A stretch of 7,051 nt of DNA from Oscillospiraceae bacterium (lineage in GTDB: Bacteria > Bacillota > Clostridia > Oscillospirales > Ruminococcaceae), in NCBI GenBank assembly GCA_009784765.1, contig WQXP01000059.1, positions 1-7,051 of the forward strand. The letters are read 5' to 3'. The notes under the pieces are model-generated. The model was not told the DNA's origin and made no database searches. It saw only the letters and a list, made by a program, of their open reading frames with translations. This document shows positions 1-7,051 of this stretch, piece by piece; position 1 is the stretch's first letter; each line of letters opens with the position of its first letter. The position numbers and the translations under genes are program-made.

Positions 1-222
1 GATTTCAGCGATTTCAGCATTAACTTCAATCCGCGCTTTATGCTTGAAACTTTGCAGAAAGTTACGAGTGAACAAATTAAAATCAGCTTTGAAGGGCCCC
101 TCAAACCCTTTAAGATTACTCCGCCTGATGATTTGGCGGAAAAAAGTTCTCAGGAAGATTCGAAAGGCGAAAAGCAAAAGCATCACTTTATTCATGTAAT
201 TGTTCCGGTAAGGAGTATGTGA
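1..222 (+). CDS. dnaN: DNA polymerase III subunit beta (sliding clamp), C-terminal end, 5' truncated
   Basis: The frame is open from the first base and ends at TGA 220-222, giving the last 73 residues of a longer protein. The clamp is the ring that tethers the replicative polymerase to DNA and docks other replication and repair proteins. Seen here: the third-domain pattern 'INFNPRFMLETLQ', then 'IKISFEGPLKPFKITP', and the closing strand 'HVIVPVRSM', which matches the usual clamp ending (…ILPVR or …VMPMR). The loop before the last strand, roughly the residues encoded at 127-183, is rich in K, E, S and D and looks longer than in B. subtilis DnaN. The next gene, yaaA, overlaps the stop codon by 1 nt. 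The position upstream of yaaA-recF is the standard one for dnaN, so I am confident despite the short visible part. Confidence 0.9.
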   Translation, partial: DFSDFSINFNPRFMLETLQKVTSEQIKISFEGPLKPFKITPPDDLAEKSSQEDSKGEKQKHHFIHVIVPVRSM

Positions 223-446
223 TGAACACGGTACAAGTAAGGGTAAACCCTCCTTATATCAAGCTTGAGCAGTTTCTCAAATTTGCGGGGGCGGCGGGTT
301 CGGGTGGGCAGGCGAAGGTGATTATTCTTGAGGGATTGGTTAAAGTCAATGGAGAGGTCTGCACTATGCGGGGGAAAAAGCTGCACGGCGGCGAAAAAGT
401 ACAGTATAATACAGAGAGTTTCGAGTGTGTCATAAATGATTCTTAA
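222..446 (+). CDS. yaaA: S4 domain protein YaaA / RlbA (RNA-binding, ribosome-associated)
   Basis: This is a 74-residue protein consisting almost entirely of one S4 RNA-binding fold. Seen: 'YIKLEQFLKFAGAAGSGGQAK' near the N-terminus (in two parts: YIKLEQFLKF and GSGGQAK), then 'EGLVKVNGEV' and 'RGKKLHGGEKV', the hallmark residues of the YaaA family found between dnaN and recF in Bacillota. The family is linked to ribosome assembly or RNA binding; the exact role is not settled. I chose ATG 222 as the start: AGGAG at 211-215 lies 6 nt upstream, and the A of ATG is the last base of the dnaN stop (TGATG). A GTG at 219 is in frame but sits only 3 nt from the Shine-Dalgarno sequence. The gene ends with TAA 444-446, inside recF. 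Length is normal for the family. Confidence 0.92.
   Translation: MNTVQVRVNPPYIKLEQFLKFAGAAGSGGQAKVIILEGLVKVNGEVCTMRGKKLHGGEKVQYNTESFECVINDS
382..410 (+). promoter_or_regulatory. possible internal sigma-A promoter ahead of recF
   Basis: A perfect TATAAT stands at 405-410, within yaaA. A weak -35 (TGCACG, 382-387; three of six consensus bases) lies 17 nt upstream. A transcript would start near 417, shortly before the recF ATG at 436. The position is sensible, but a hexamer match alone occurs by chance at this composition, and the region is coding. Confidence 0.22.
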
Positions 447-1560
447 AAGCATAAGTGTTGAAAACTTTCGCAATATAGAATACGCCGAGCTTGAGTTTGC
501 ACCCGGTGTAAACATTCTGTGCGGAAAAAACGCACAGGGAAAAACAAATCTGTTAGAGGCTATTTCTATTTGTATTGGCAGAAGTTTCAGAAATATTCGC
601 CGCGGTGATATAATTCCGTTTAATTTTACTGATAGCTTGACAAAAATAAAGCTTGAGTATGTGTATGAATCCCTCCCCGATAAAATCAACACTGTTTTGT
701 ATGAGGCGACGCGCAGTGAGTATTCAATCCAAATAAACGGGATTGGTTCGAAAAAAGCGTCGGAGCTGTACGGCGATTATAAATACGTCGTATTTGTCCC
801 CGATAATCTGAACATTATCAAGGGTTATCCTGACGGGCGGCGGAGTTATCTTGATAATATCGCGATTATGCAGAATAAAGCCCATCGCACATTTTTGAGC
901 GAGTATAACTCTGCGCTGAAACAACGCTGTAATGCCTATTTTCAGGGGGCTACTCCTGTACTGCTTGAGGTCTGGAACGATATTCTCATAAAGCAGGGGA
1001 TTAACCTGACTTACGGGCGGCTCAAGTATCTTGAGATGATTTGCCAATATGCTTGTGAAATCTACAAAGAGTTGTCCGGCGGGGAAATATTACGCATAGC
1101 TTACAAAAGCAATCCTTTTGCCGCTGTTTTTACGGAAAATCTTAATTTTGAGAACAAGGCAGAGCTTTATGACGCTTATAAAGAAAAGCTGCTGCTTGCT
1201 GATGCAAGGGGGAATCTAACCTCGAGTGCTGATGTTCCGGGGGCACATAAAGACGATATTTTGTTCAACATTGATGGAAAAGATGCACGAACATATGCGT
1301 CTCAAGGGCAGCTCCGCAGTATTGCGGTGTCATTGAAATTAGCGGAAGCGCAGATTATTCGAAACTTTAATCGCGAGAATCCTGTAGTGCTTTTAGATGA
1401 GGTTCTCGGGGAATTAGATGAATACAGGCGTGAGTTTGTTTTGAAACAATACGACGATTCTCAATGTTTTATTACATCATGTAATGTACATGATTTCGAG
1501 AAGTTAGCGAATATGCGAGTATGGAGCGTCGATAATGGCTTATTTACACCTCGGCAGTGA
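436..1560 (+). CDS. recF: DNA replication and repair protein RecF
   Basis: RecF is a cytoplasmic SMC-like ATPase that, with RecO and RecR, helps load RecA at single-strand gaps. The product has 374 residues, normal for the family (about 360-375). Seen in order: N-terminal 'LKSISVENFRNI' typical of RecF; Walker A GKNAQGKT at 30-37; the middle signature 'VFVPDNLNIIKGYPDGRR' followed by 'YLDN'; 'GAHKDDILF' around 270-278; the ABC-type signature helix starting YASQGQLRS (287-295); and Walker B VVLLDEVLGELD (317-328) with catalytic E322. All ATPase motifs look intact. The start ATG 436 overlaps the end of yaaA by 11 nt and has no strong ribosome binding site in front, which suggests translational coupling to yaaA. 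The 3' end overlaps the remB-like gene by 26 nt. A possible private promoter lies at 382-410. Confidence 0.96.
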   Translation: MILKSISVENFRNIEYAELEFAPGVNILCGKNAQGKTNLLEAISICIGRSFRNIRRGDIIPFNFTDSLTKIKLEYVYESLPDKINTVLYEATRSEYSIQINGIGSKKASELYGDYKYVVFVPDNLNIIKGYPDGRRSYLDNIAIMQNKAHRTFLSEYNSALKQRCNAYFQGATPVLLEVWNDILIKQGINLTYGRLKYLEMICQYACEIYKELSGGEILRIAYKSNPFAAVFTENLNFENKAELYDAYKEKLLLADARGNLTSSADVPGAHKDDILFNIDGKDARTYASQGQLRSIAVSLKLAEAQIIRNFNRENPVVLLDEVLGELDEYRREFVLKQYDDSQCFITSCNVHDFEKLANMRVWSVDNGLFTPRQ

Positions 1561-1786
1561 TATATCTGTTCACAGCAGTGATATAATCGGAATATTTGAC
1601 ATTGAGCGTGTAACGGCGAGCAAGAAAAGCAATGTTAATGAGTTCTTGGGGAAGTGCCAGAAGTCCGGGGGGATTTATTATGTTTCATTAGATTTGCCGA
1701 AAAGTTTTATTGTTACTGATGAAGCGGTATATGTTACGAATGTGTCAACACTAACTATAAAGAATCGAGCAAAAAAGCAGGAGTAA
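1535..1786 (+). CDS. remB: DUF370 / RemB-like regulator (YaaB)
   Basis: This 83-residue protein matches the family of B. subtilis YaaB/RemB and the related RemA, which affect extracellular matrix genes; RemA is a DNA-binding activator. Seen: the N-terminus 'YLHLGSDISVHSSDIIGIFD', close to RemB's 'YIHLGDDFVVSTRDIVGIFD', then 'VNEFLGKCQ' and the family block 'LPKSFIVTDEAVYVTNVSTLTIKNR'-like region at about 53-78, here with LPKSFIVTD clearly visible. The location between recF and gyrB is the normal one for this gene. The start ATG 1535 lies inside recF (26-nt overlap), with GGAG at 1523-1526 spaced 8 nt. The gene ends 3 nt before gyrB. Family membership is secure. A role in biofilm or matrix control is carried over from Bacillus and is not shown by this sequence. 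Confidence 0.9.
   Translation: MAYLHLGSDISVHSSDIIGIFDIERVTASKKSNVNEFLGKCQKSGGIYYVSLDLPKSFIVTDEAVYVTNVSTLTIKNRAKKQE
1579..1587 (+). promoter_or_regulatory. possible extended -10 promoter upstream of gyrB
   Basis: TGaTATAAT (1579-1587) is a perfect extended -10 element inside the remB-like gene, about 200 nt before the gyrB start. No recognisable -35 lies at the right distance, which extended -10 promoters can tolerate. The same nine bases also occur inside recF (606-614), where a promoter makes little sense, so chance is a real alternative. Confidence 0.2.
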
Positions 1787-3874
<2,088 letters not shown>

Positions 3875-3897
3875 TTCAGAACAGTGAGGTGATTCTT

Positions 3898-4497
3898 ATG
3901 GGTGCATTGCCATTACCGAAAAGCGATACTAAGGAAAAGCTGTATACCTATGAGGATTATTCTAAGTGGGTGTTAAGAAAAGGGGAGCGGTACGAGCTGA
4001 TTGGCGGAGTACCGTATGCGATGGCATCGCCGTCTGTAGGTCATCAGCGAATTAACGGAGAAATTTTCAGGCAGATTGCTAATTTTTTGGTTGGCAGTCA
4101 AATTCAAGTTTTCAATTCGCCTTTCGATGTTTGTTTAAGCGGGAAAGGCAAAAAAGATAAAGATGTTCTTCAGCCTGATATTGCTGTAGTGTTCGATGAA
4201 AAAAAGCTTGAGAATGAAATGTTCTGCAATGGTGCGCCGGATTTGGTAATAGAGATTTTGTCGCCCTCAAGCAGAACTCGCGATTGGTTTATCAAGATGA
4301 GCAAATATCGCAAAGCGGGAGTCCGCGAATATTGGATTGTTGACCCGCGCTACAGACAAATCGACGTGTTTTTGTTCGATAAAGACCCGACGGGTATGGA
4401 CGAGAGTGCAGTTATGTCTTATACTGTGGAGGACGGTAAAATCCCTGTGAGTATTATTAGCGGCTGTGAAGTTGATTTGAGGACAGTATTCAAGTAG
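3898..4497 (+). CDS. Uma2 family (DUF820) putative endonuclease-fold protein, copy 1
   Basis: The product has 199 residues and belongs to the Uma2/COG4636 family, predicted to have a PD-(D/E)XK nuclease-like fold; substrates and biological role are unknown. Seen: 'YTYEDYSKWV', then GERYELIGGVPYAMASPS (29-46) with conserved E33 and H49 soon after; 'KDVLQPDIAVV' with D94; 'LVIEILSPSS' with E119; lysines K133 and K136 before 'RKAGVREYWIVDP', a strong family signature. The candidate acidic and basic active-site residues are therefore present. I chose ATG 3898 because GAGGTGA (3885-3891) lies 6 nt upstream, and the resulting N-terminus (MGALP…) resembles copy 3 (MSALP…) and gives the same length. 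An in-frame GTG at 3871 overlapping the gyrB stop is less likely. This is the most divergent of the three paralogs here. It sits 23 nt after gyrB and is probably co-transcribed with it. Confidence 0.92.
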   Translation: MGALPLPKSDTKEKLYTYEDYSKWVLRKGERYELIGGVPYAMASPSVGHQRINGEIFRQIANFLVGSQIQVFNSPFDVCLSGKGKKDKDVLQPDIAVVFDEKKLENEMFCNGAPDLVIEILSPSSRTRDWFIKMSKYRKAGVREYWIVDPRYRQIDVFLFDKDPTGMDESAVMSYTVEDGKIPVSIISGCEVDLRTVFK

Positions 4498-4519
4498 GGC
4501 GCGGTGTCCACAGCGTGCC
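4498..4519 (+). other. imperfect hairpin after Uma2 copy 1
   Basis: Directly after the TAG stop, GGCGCG (4498-4503) can pair with CGTGCC (4514-4519), including one G-U pair. The stem extends weakly inward after a G-G mismatch through TGT/ACA with a CC loop. No run of T follows (the next bases are GCAAATATG), so it is not a classic intrinsic terminator. It may act as a weak attenuator or mRNA stabiliser, or mean nothing. Confidence 0.3.
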
Positions 4520-4546
4520 GCAAATATGAACAAATGAGGTACGTAT

Positions 4547-4924
4547 ATGAACACCCCTGCCAGAAACGATAAAAACATTCAAAAGCTTGAAAACCTTGGG
4601 AGGGCTTTCCGCGACGGTGAAGAGGATAAGCTCAAAGAAAAGCAGAGCAAAGAGGCACTCGAGGAAGTAACCCGCGAATATCCGTTCCCGACGGCGCGTA
4701 AATTCACGATTGTGGCTTGTATCGGAATGTGGGTGTTCAGCGTCGGTGCGTTAGTTTTCGGTGTGGATATGCGCGGAATTTTTCCCTTCCAGTTTTTCGC
4801 CCTTGCGGCAATGGTGATTGCCCATCTGCCTATTTTTTGGCTCAAGAAAAAGTATCTTGACACTGTAATCGGCTTTCTTTTTTCTGTGGGTTGTACGTGG
4901 CTCGCAGTAGCATTGTTACTATAG
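4547..4924 (+). CDS. small hypothetical membrane protein with three predicted helices
   Basis: I do not recognise this 125-residue protein. Residues 1-50 are hydrophilic and rich in K, E and D, probably helical and cytoplasmic. Three hydrophobic segments follow at about 53-73, 78-99 and 105-125; the protein ends immediately after the last. Basic residues (R51-K52 before the first segment, K100-K102 between the second and third) suggest N-terminus inside and C-terminus outside under the positive-inside rule. There is no signal peptide and no catalytic motif I can name. The start ATG 4547 is supported by TGAGGT (4535-4540) at 6 nt. It is followed 6 nt later by a YcxB-like membrane protein, so the two may be co-expressed and could act together, but this is inferred only from position. 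Confidence 0.75.
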   Translation: MNTPARNDKNIQKLENLGRAFRDGEEDKLKEKQSKEALEEVTREYPFPTARKFTIVACIGMWVFSVGALVFGVDMRGIFPFQFFALAAMVIAHLPIFWLKKKYLDTVIGFLFSVGCTWLAVALLL

Positions 4925-4930
4925 GGGGGT

Positions 4931-5452
4931 ATGCACTTGAAAATCAGCTATGATAACACAATAGAAGAGTTCAAAACAGCGTTCATGCTGTTTTGGCGAA
5001 GATACGCTCTGCGACGCACGATTTTGCTGTCGTTAGTTTTCTGTATCGCGATTTTCCTGTTCGTCAACATGATTTTTCGCGGAAGTTACGGCTTGCCAAT
5101 CGGCGGAGTAGGCTCGGGGCTTGCGGCGGGAATGCTCCTGAGCCTTTGGCTCAAGCCTTTTCGCGCCCGCAAGAAGCTCGTCTACGCGCTCGAAATGTCT
5201 TATGAGGAAAAATACACGGCGACTTTCGGGGAGGACACAATCGAAGTTGAAACGGTTGTTTGCGGCGACGACGGTGAGGAAATCGCAAAGTCAGAGTACT
5301 GCATTGCTACCGAATACTTATACTCAAAAGAAACGCGGGAGCTGTTTTTACTCTATGTAAATCGTGCGCTTATTCATGTGTTCCCGAAACGCTGTATGAA
5401 TGAACAGGAAATCGAGGGGCTTCAGGGGTATTTCAAGAAGATGAGGATATAA
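4931..5452 (+). CDS. YcxB-like family membrane protein
   Basis: The product has 173 residues: a short N-terminal segment 'KISYDNTIEEFKTAF' typical of YcxB-like proteins, two predicted membrane helices (about 29-49 and 55-75) separated by a glycine-rich turn, then a C-terminal soluble domain (about 88-170). That domain carries the YcxB pattern: 'ATFGEDTIEVET', 'LFLLYVNRALIHVFPKR' and a terminal helix. The molecular function of the family is unknown. The start is uncertain. ATG 4931 is only 1 nt from the G-rich AGGGGGG at 4923-4929, while an in-frame TTG at 4937 is 7 nt away and would give the more family-like N-terminus MKISYDNT. The gene follows the three-helix membrane protein by 6 nt and precedes Uma2 copy 2 by 4 nt. 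Confidence 0.78.
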   Translation: MHLKISYDNTIEEFKTAFMLFWRRYALRRTILLSLVFCIAIFLFVNMIFRGSYGLPIGGVGSGLAAGMLLSLWLKPFRARKKLVYALEMSYEEKYTATFGEDTIEVETVVCGDDGEEIAKSEYCIATEYLYSKETRELFLLYVNRALIHVFPKRCMNEQEIEGLQGYFKKMRI

Positions 5453-5456
5453 GGTT

Positions 5457-6068
5457 ATGAGTGGTTCAGCAAATTTGGCGAAATTACAAAAGTCGCCGAA
5501 ATCGGACGACCGTGAAAACATTCGCTACAGCTATGAAGACTACGCCGCTTGGCAGTTAGCCGAGGGGGAACGCTTCGAGTTGATTGAAGGTGTTCCGTAT
5601 GCTATGGCAGCTCCGAATTTAGCGCACCAAGATATAGCGGGTGAGATTTATTCGCAGCTGCGTTCTTTTTTGCGTGGAAGAAATTGCAGAGCGTTTATCG
5701 CTCCTGTAGATGTTTGCTTAAACGCGAAAGGCAATAAAGACAAAGATGTTGTTCAGCCTGATGTGTTTGTTGTCTGCGACCCGAATAAACGCAAGACCGG
5801 GAAATATATCAACGGTGTGCCGGATTTTGTTGTCGAAGTCTTGTCGGCAAATTACAGGCATGATATGCTCGTGAAGTTTGACAAATATCGAAAATCGGGA
5901 GTGCGTGAGTATTGGATTATTGACCCGGAGCGAAAAACTGTTCAGAAGTTTATTCTCAATGACGGGCAGTATTATCTGCAGGCGAATCCCGAAGATAAGA
6001 CAAAAATCGCGATTGAGGTTCTGCCGGGGTGCGAAATAGATTTAGATTTGGTGTTCGAAGGAGTGTGA
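5457..6068 (+). CDS. Uma2 family (DUF820) putative endonuclease-fold protein, copy 2
   Basis: The product has 203 residues and is about 70% identical to copy 3 outside a fully identical block (residues 20-51), by my hand alignment. Seen: 'SYEDYAAWQLAEGERFELI', 'GVPYAMA', H57; 'KDVVQPDVFVV' with D102; 'FVVEVLS' with E127; K140 and K143 before 'RKSGVREYWIIDP'. Predicted PD-(D/E)XK-like residues are kept. Compared with copies 1 and 3 it is one residue shorter after EVLS (SANYRHD against SHSSHRHD), has MAAPN where the others have MASPS, and PVDVC where both others have PFDVC. These changes in otherwise shared positions suggest it is the copy drifting fastest. ATG 5457 is served by GAGGAT (5443-5448) at 8 nt. 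The N-terminus has a few extra residues relative to copy 3. Function is unknown. Confidence 0.92.
   Translation: MSGSANLAKLQKSPKSDDRENIRYSYEDYAAWQLAEGERFELIEGVPYAMAAPNLAHQDIAGEIYSQLRSFLRGRNCRAFIAPVDVCLNAKGNKDKDVVQPDVFVVCDPNKRKTGKYINGVPDFVVEVLSANYRHDMLVKFDKYRKSGVREYWIIDPERKTVQKFILNDGQYYLQANPEDKTKIAIEVLPGCEIDLDLVFEGV
5514..5609 (+). repeat. 96-bp perfect direct repeat, unit A (in Uma2 copy 2)
   Basis: Bases 5514-5609 are identical to 6112-6207, read base by base. The tract encodes residues 20-51 of copy 2. The base on each side differs between copies, and silent differences resume at once downstream (caccaagat against catcaggat), so the tract is sharply bounded. Confidence 0.95.
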
Positions 6069-6072
6069 GGTT

Positions 6073-6672
6073 ATGAGTGCTTTGCCGAAATTACAAGAAA
6101 AGCAAGACAGAGAAAACATTCGCTACAGCTATGAAGACTACGCCGCTTGGCAGTTAGCCGAGGGGGAACGCTTCGAGTTGATTGAAGGTGTTCCGTATGC
6201 TATGGCATCGCCGTCGCGCAGACATCAGGATATAGCGGGGGCACTTTATATGCAGCTTCGTTCATTTTTGCGCGGACGCAGGTGTAGTGCTTTTATCGCA
6301 CCTTTCGATGTTTGCCTGAACGCGAAAGGCAATAAAGACAAAGACGTAGTTCAGCCTGATGTGTTTGTGGTGTGCAGTGAAGCCAAACTCAAGGACGATA
6401 AACGCTGTAATGGCGTGCCTGATTTTGTTATCGAAGTTTTGTCCCATTCAAGCCACAGGCATGATATGTTCGTGAAGTTTGACAAATATCGAAAAGCGGG
6501 TGTACGTGAGTATTGGCTTATTGAGCCTCTCGAAAAATCTGTTATGAAGTTCGTGTTAAATGCGGACGGAAGTTATGTGCAGTTTCCTGTGGAGCCTGAC
6601 GCTGTTAAAATCGCGGTTGAGGTTCTGCCGGGGTGCGAAATAGATTTAGAATTGGTATTCGAAAGGACCTAA
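6073..6672 (+). CDS. Uma2 family (DUF820) putative endonuclease-fold protein, copy 3
   Basis: The product has 199 residues with the same family features as copies 1 and 2: 'SYEDYAAWQLAEGERFELI' and 'GVPYAMASPS', H51; 'KDVVQPDVFVV' with D96; 'FVIEVLSHSS' with E121; K135 and K138 before 'RKAGVREYWLIEP'. The usual DP after REYW is EP here. Residues 14-45 are encoded by DNA identical to copy 2. At several sites outside that block (MASPS, PFDVC, CNG.PD, RKAGVREYW) it agrees with copy 1 rather than copy 2. ATG 6073 has GGAG at 6060-6063 (9 nt) and shares the GAGGTTATGAGTG-like start context with copy 2. It begins 4 nt after copy 2 and ends 2 nt before serS, so it is very likely co-transcribed with both. 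Biological role is unknown. Confidence 0.92.
   Translation: MSALPKLQEKQDRENIRYSYEDYAAWQLAEGERFELIEGVPYAMASPSRRHQDIAGALYMQLRSFLRGRRCSAFIAPFDVCLNAKGNKDKDVVQPDVFVVCSEAKLKDDKRCNGVPDFVIEVLSHSSHRHDMFVKFDKYRKAGVREYWLIEPLEKSVMKFVLNADGSYVQFPVEPDAVKIAVEVLPGCEIDLELVFERT
6112..6207 (+). repeat. 96-bp perfect direct repeat, unit B (in Uma2 copy 3)
   Basis: This is the second copy of 5514-5609, encoding residues 14-45 of Uma2 copy 3. Shorter identical tracts also link the genes: 5721-5746 with 6319-6344 (26 nt), 5869-5894 with 6470-6495 (26 nt) and 6013-6046 with 6617-6650 (34 nt). All are in matching frames and positions. Confidence 0.95.
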
Positions 6673-6674
6673 CC

Positions 6675-7051
6675 ATGTTAGACATTAAATTCATTCGGGA
6701 GAACCCCGAAATCGTAAAGGCGAATATGCGCCGCAAATTTCGCGAGAATGTGGAAATAGTCGATGAGGTAATCGCCCTTGATTCGGATTATCGCGCAAGC
6801 CTCCAAAAGCTCGAGGATATGCGGGCGCAAATGAACGCCACGGCCAAGAAAATCGGGGCAATGATGGCACAAGCCAAAAAAGAGGAAGCAGAGGCGGCGA
6901 AATCGGAAGTATCAGAACTGAAAAAGCAAATTCCCGAAACAGAAAGCGAAGTTGCTTTGTCAAAGACGGCATTCGATGAGCTGATTCTGAAAATTCCGCA
7001 AATCATTGCTGACGATGTTCCCCTTGGTCGGGACGATTCCGAAAACGTCGA
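6675..7051 (+). CDS. serS: seryl-tRNA synthetase, N-terminal part, 3' truncated by window end
   Basis: Seryl-tRNA synthetase charges tRNA-Ser with serine in the cytoplasm. The visible 125 codons cover the N-terminal tRNA-binding arm. Seen: 'MLDIKFIRENPEIVKANM', the classic SerRS start; a long heptad-like region rich in K, E and A (about 35-100), which is the antiparallel coiled coil that contacts the tRNA long variable arm; then 'LILKIPQIIADDVPLGRDDSENV', matching the family's 'RIPN…VPVGKDESDN' linker into the catalytic core (the match is at LKIPQI and VPLGRDDSEN). The aminoacylation domain is outside the window. ATG 6675 has AAAGGA (6662-6667) at 7 nt and lies 2 nt after the Uma2 copy 3 stop. 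No T-box leader or separate promoter fits in between, so transcription probably reads through from upstream. Confidence 0.93.
   Translation, partial: MLDIKFIRENPEIVKANMRRKFRENVEIVDEVIALDSDYRASLQKLEDMRAQMNATAKKIGAMMAQAKKEEAEAAKSEVSELKKQIPETESEVALSKTAFDELILKIPQIIADDVPLGRDDSENV

Noticed and set aside
219..221. GTG at 219 as the start of yaaA
   Set aside because: Only 3 nt from AGGAG (211-215); ATG 222 has normal spacing and the usual TGATG overlap.
586..614. Good-looking sigma-A promoter (TTCAGA, 17-nt spacer, TGaTATAAT) inside recF
   Set aside because: It matches consensus better than the other candidates but lies deep in recF with no gene start for over 900 nt. TGATATAAT simply encodes Asp-Ile-Ile there. 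It shows that such matches occur by chance in this sequence.
637..669. TTGACA at 637-642 as a -35 element
   Set aside because: No acceptable -10 at 16-18 nt; coding sequence of recF.
192..692. Long open frame on the - strand across yaaA and recF, and similar - strand frames inside gyrB (1862-2554) and serS
   Set aside because: They are antisense to genes with clear family motifs, lack recognisable domains and good ribosome binding sites, and come from codon bias of the real genes.
4993..5205. Second + strand open frame inside the YcxB-like gene
   Set aside because: Out of frame with a gene that shows family motifs, and no recognisable protein features.
3875..6674. Accessory block as a transposon or integrated element
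   Set aside because: No transposase, integrase, terminal inverted repeats, target-site duplication or tRNA attachment site seen at the borders. Transfer remains possible but has no direct evidence here.

Overview
The window is a stretch of a bacterial chromosome next to the replication origin, most likely from a member of the Bacillota, probably class Clostridia. This rests on gene order: the end of dnaN, then the S4-domain gene yaaA (rlbA), recF, a RemB-type DUF370 gene and gyrB. That is the dnaA-dnaN-yaaA-recF-remB-gyrB block known from Bacillus subtilis and many Clostridia. No 16S or other taxonomic marker is present, so the class is an inference. Base composition looks moderate, and glycine is often encoded by GGG.

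Layout. All genes lie on the + strand and are packed very tightly. Positions 1-3874 hold the conserved replication and repair block: partial dnaN (sliding clamp), yaaA, recF, remB-like and gyrB. Neighbours overlap by 1, 11 and 26 nt or are separated by 3 nt, which suggests one translationally coupled operon. oriC and dnaA would be expected just upstream, outside the window.

Positions 3898-6672 hold an accessory block where gyrA often stands in related genomes. It contains three paralogous Uma2-family (DUF820/COG4636, PD-(D/E)XK-like) proteins, with a small three-helix membrane protein and a YcxB-like membrane protein between the first and second. The second and third Uma2 genes are adjacent and share a perfect 96-bp tract although their flanks differ even at silent sites, which points to gene conversion or a recent partial duplication.

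Positions 6675-7051 hold the start of serS (seryl-tRNA synthetase), cut by the window end. It begins 2 nt after the last Uma2 gene, leaving no room for a T-box leader or private promoter directly upstream.

How the genes work together: the first block supplies DNA replication (clamp, gyrase B), recombinational repair (RecF) and ribosome- or biofilm-related regulators (YaaA, RemB). The role of the Uma2/membrane-protein block is unknown. Its position within an apparently continuous + strand run means it is probably co-transcribed with gyrB, serS or both. The largest gap in the window is 49 nt (4498-4546); it holds a ribosome binding site and an imperfect hairpin without a U-tract. No tRNA, rRNA, CRISPR array, insertion sequence or convincing terminator was seen.
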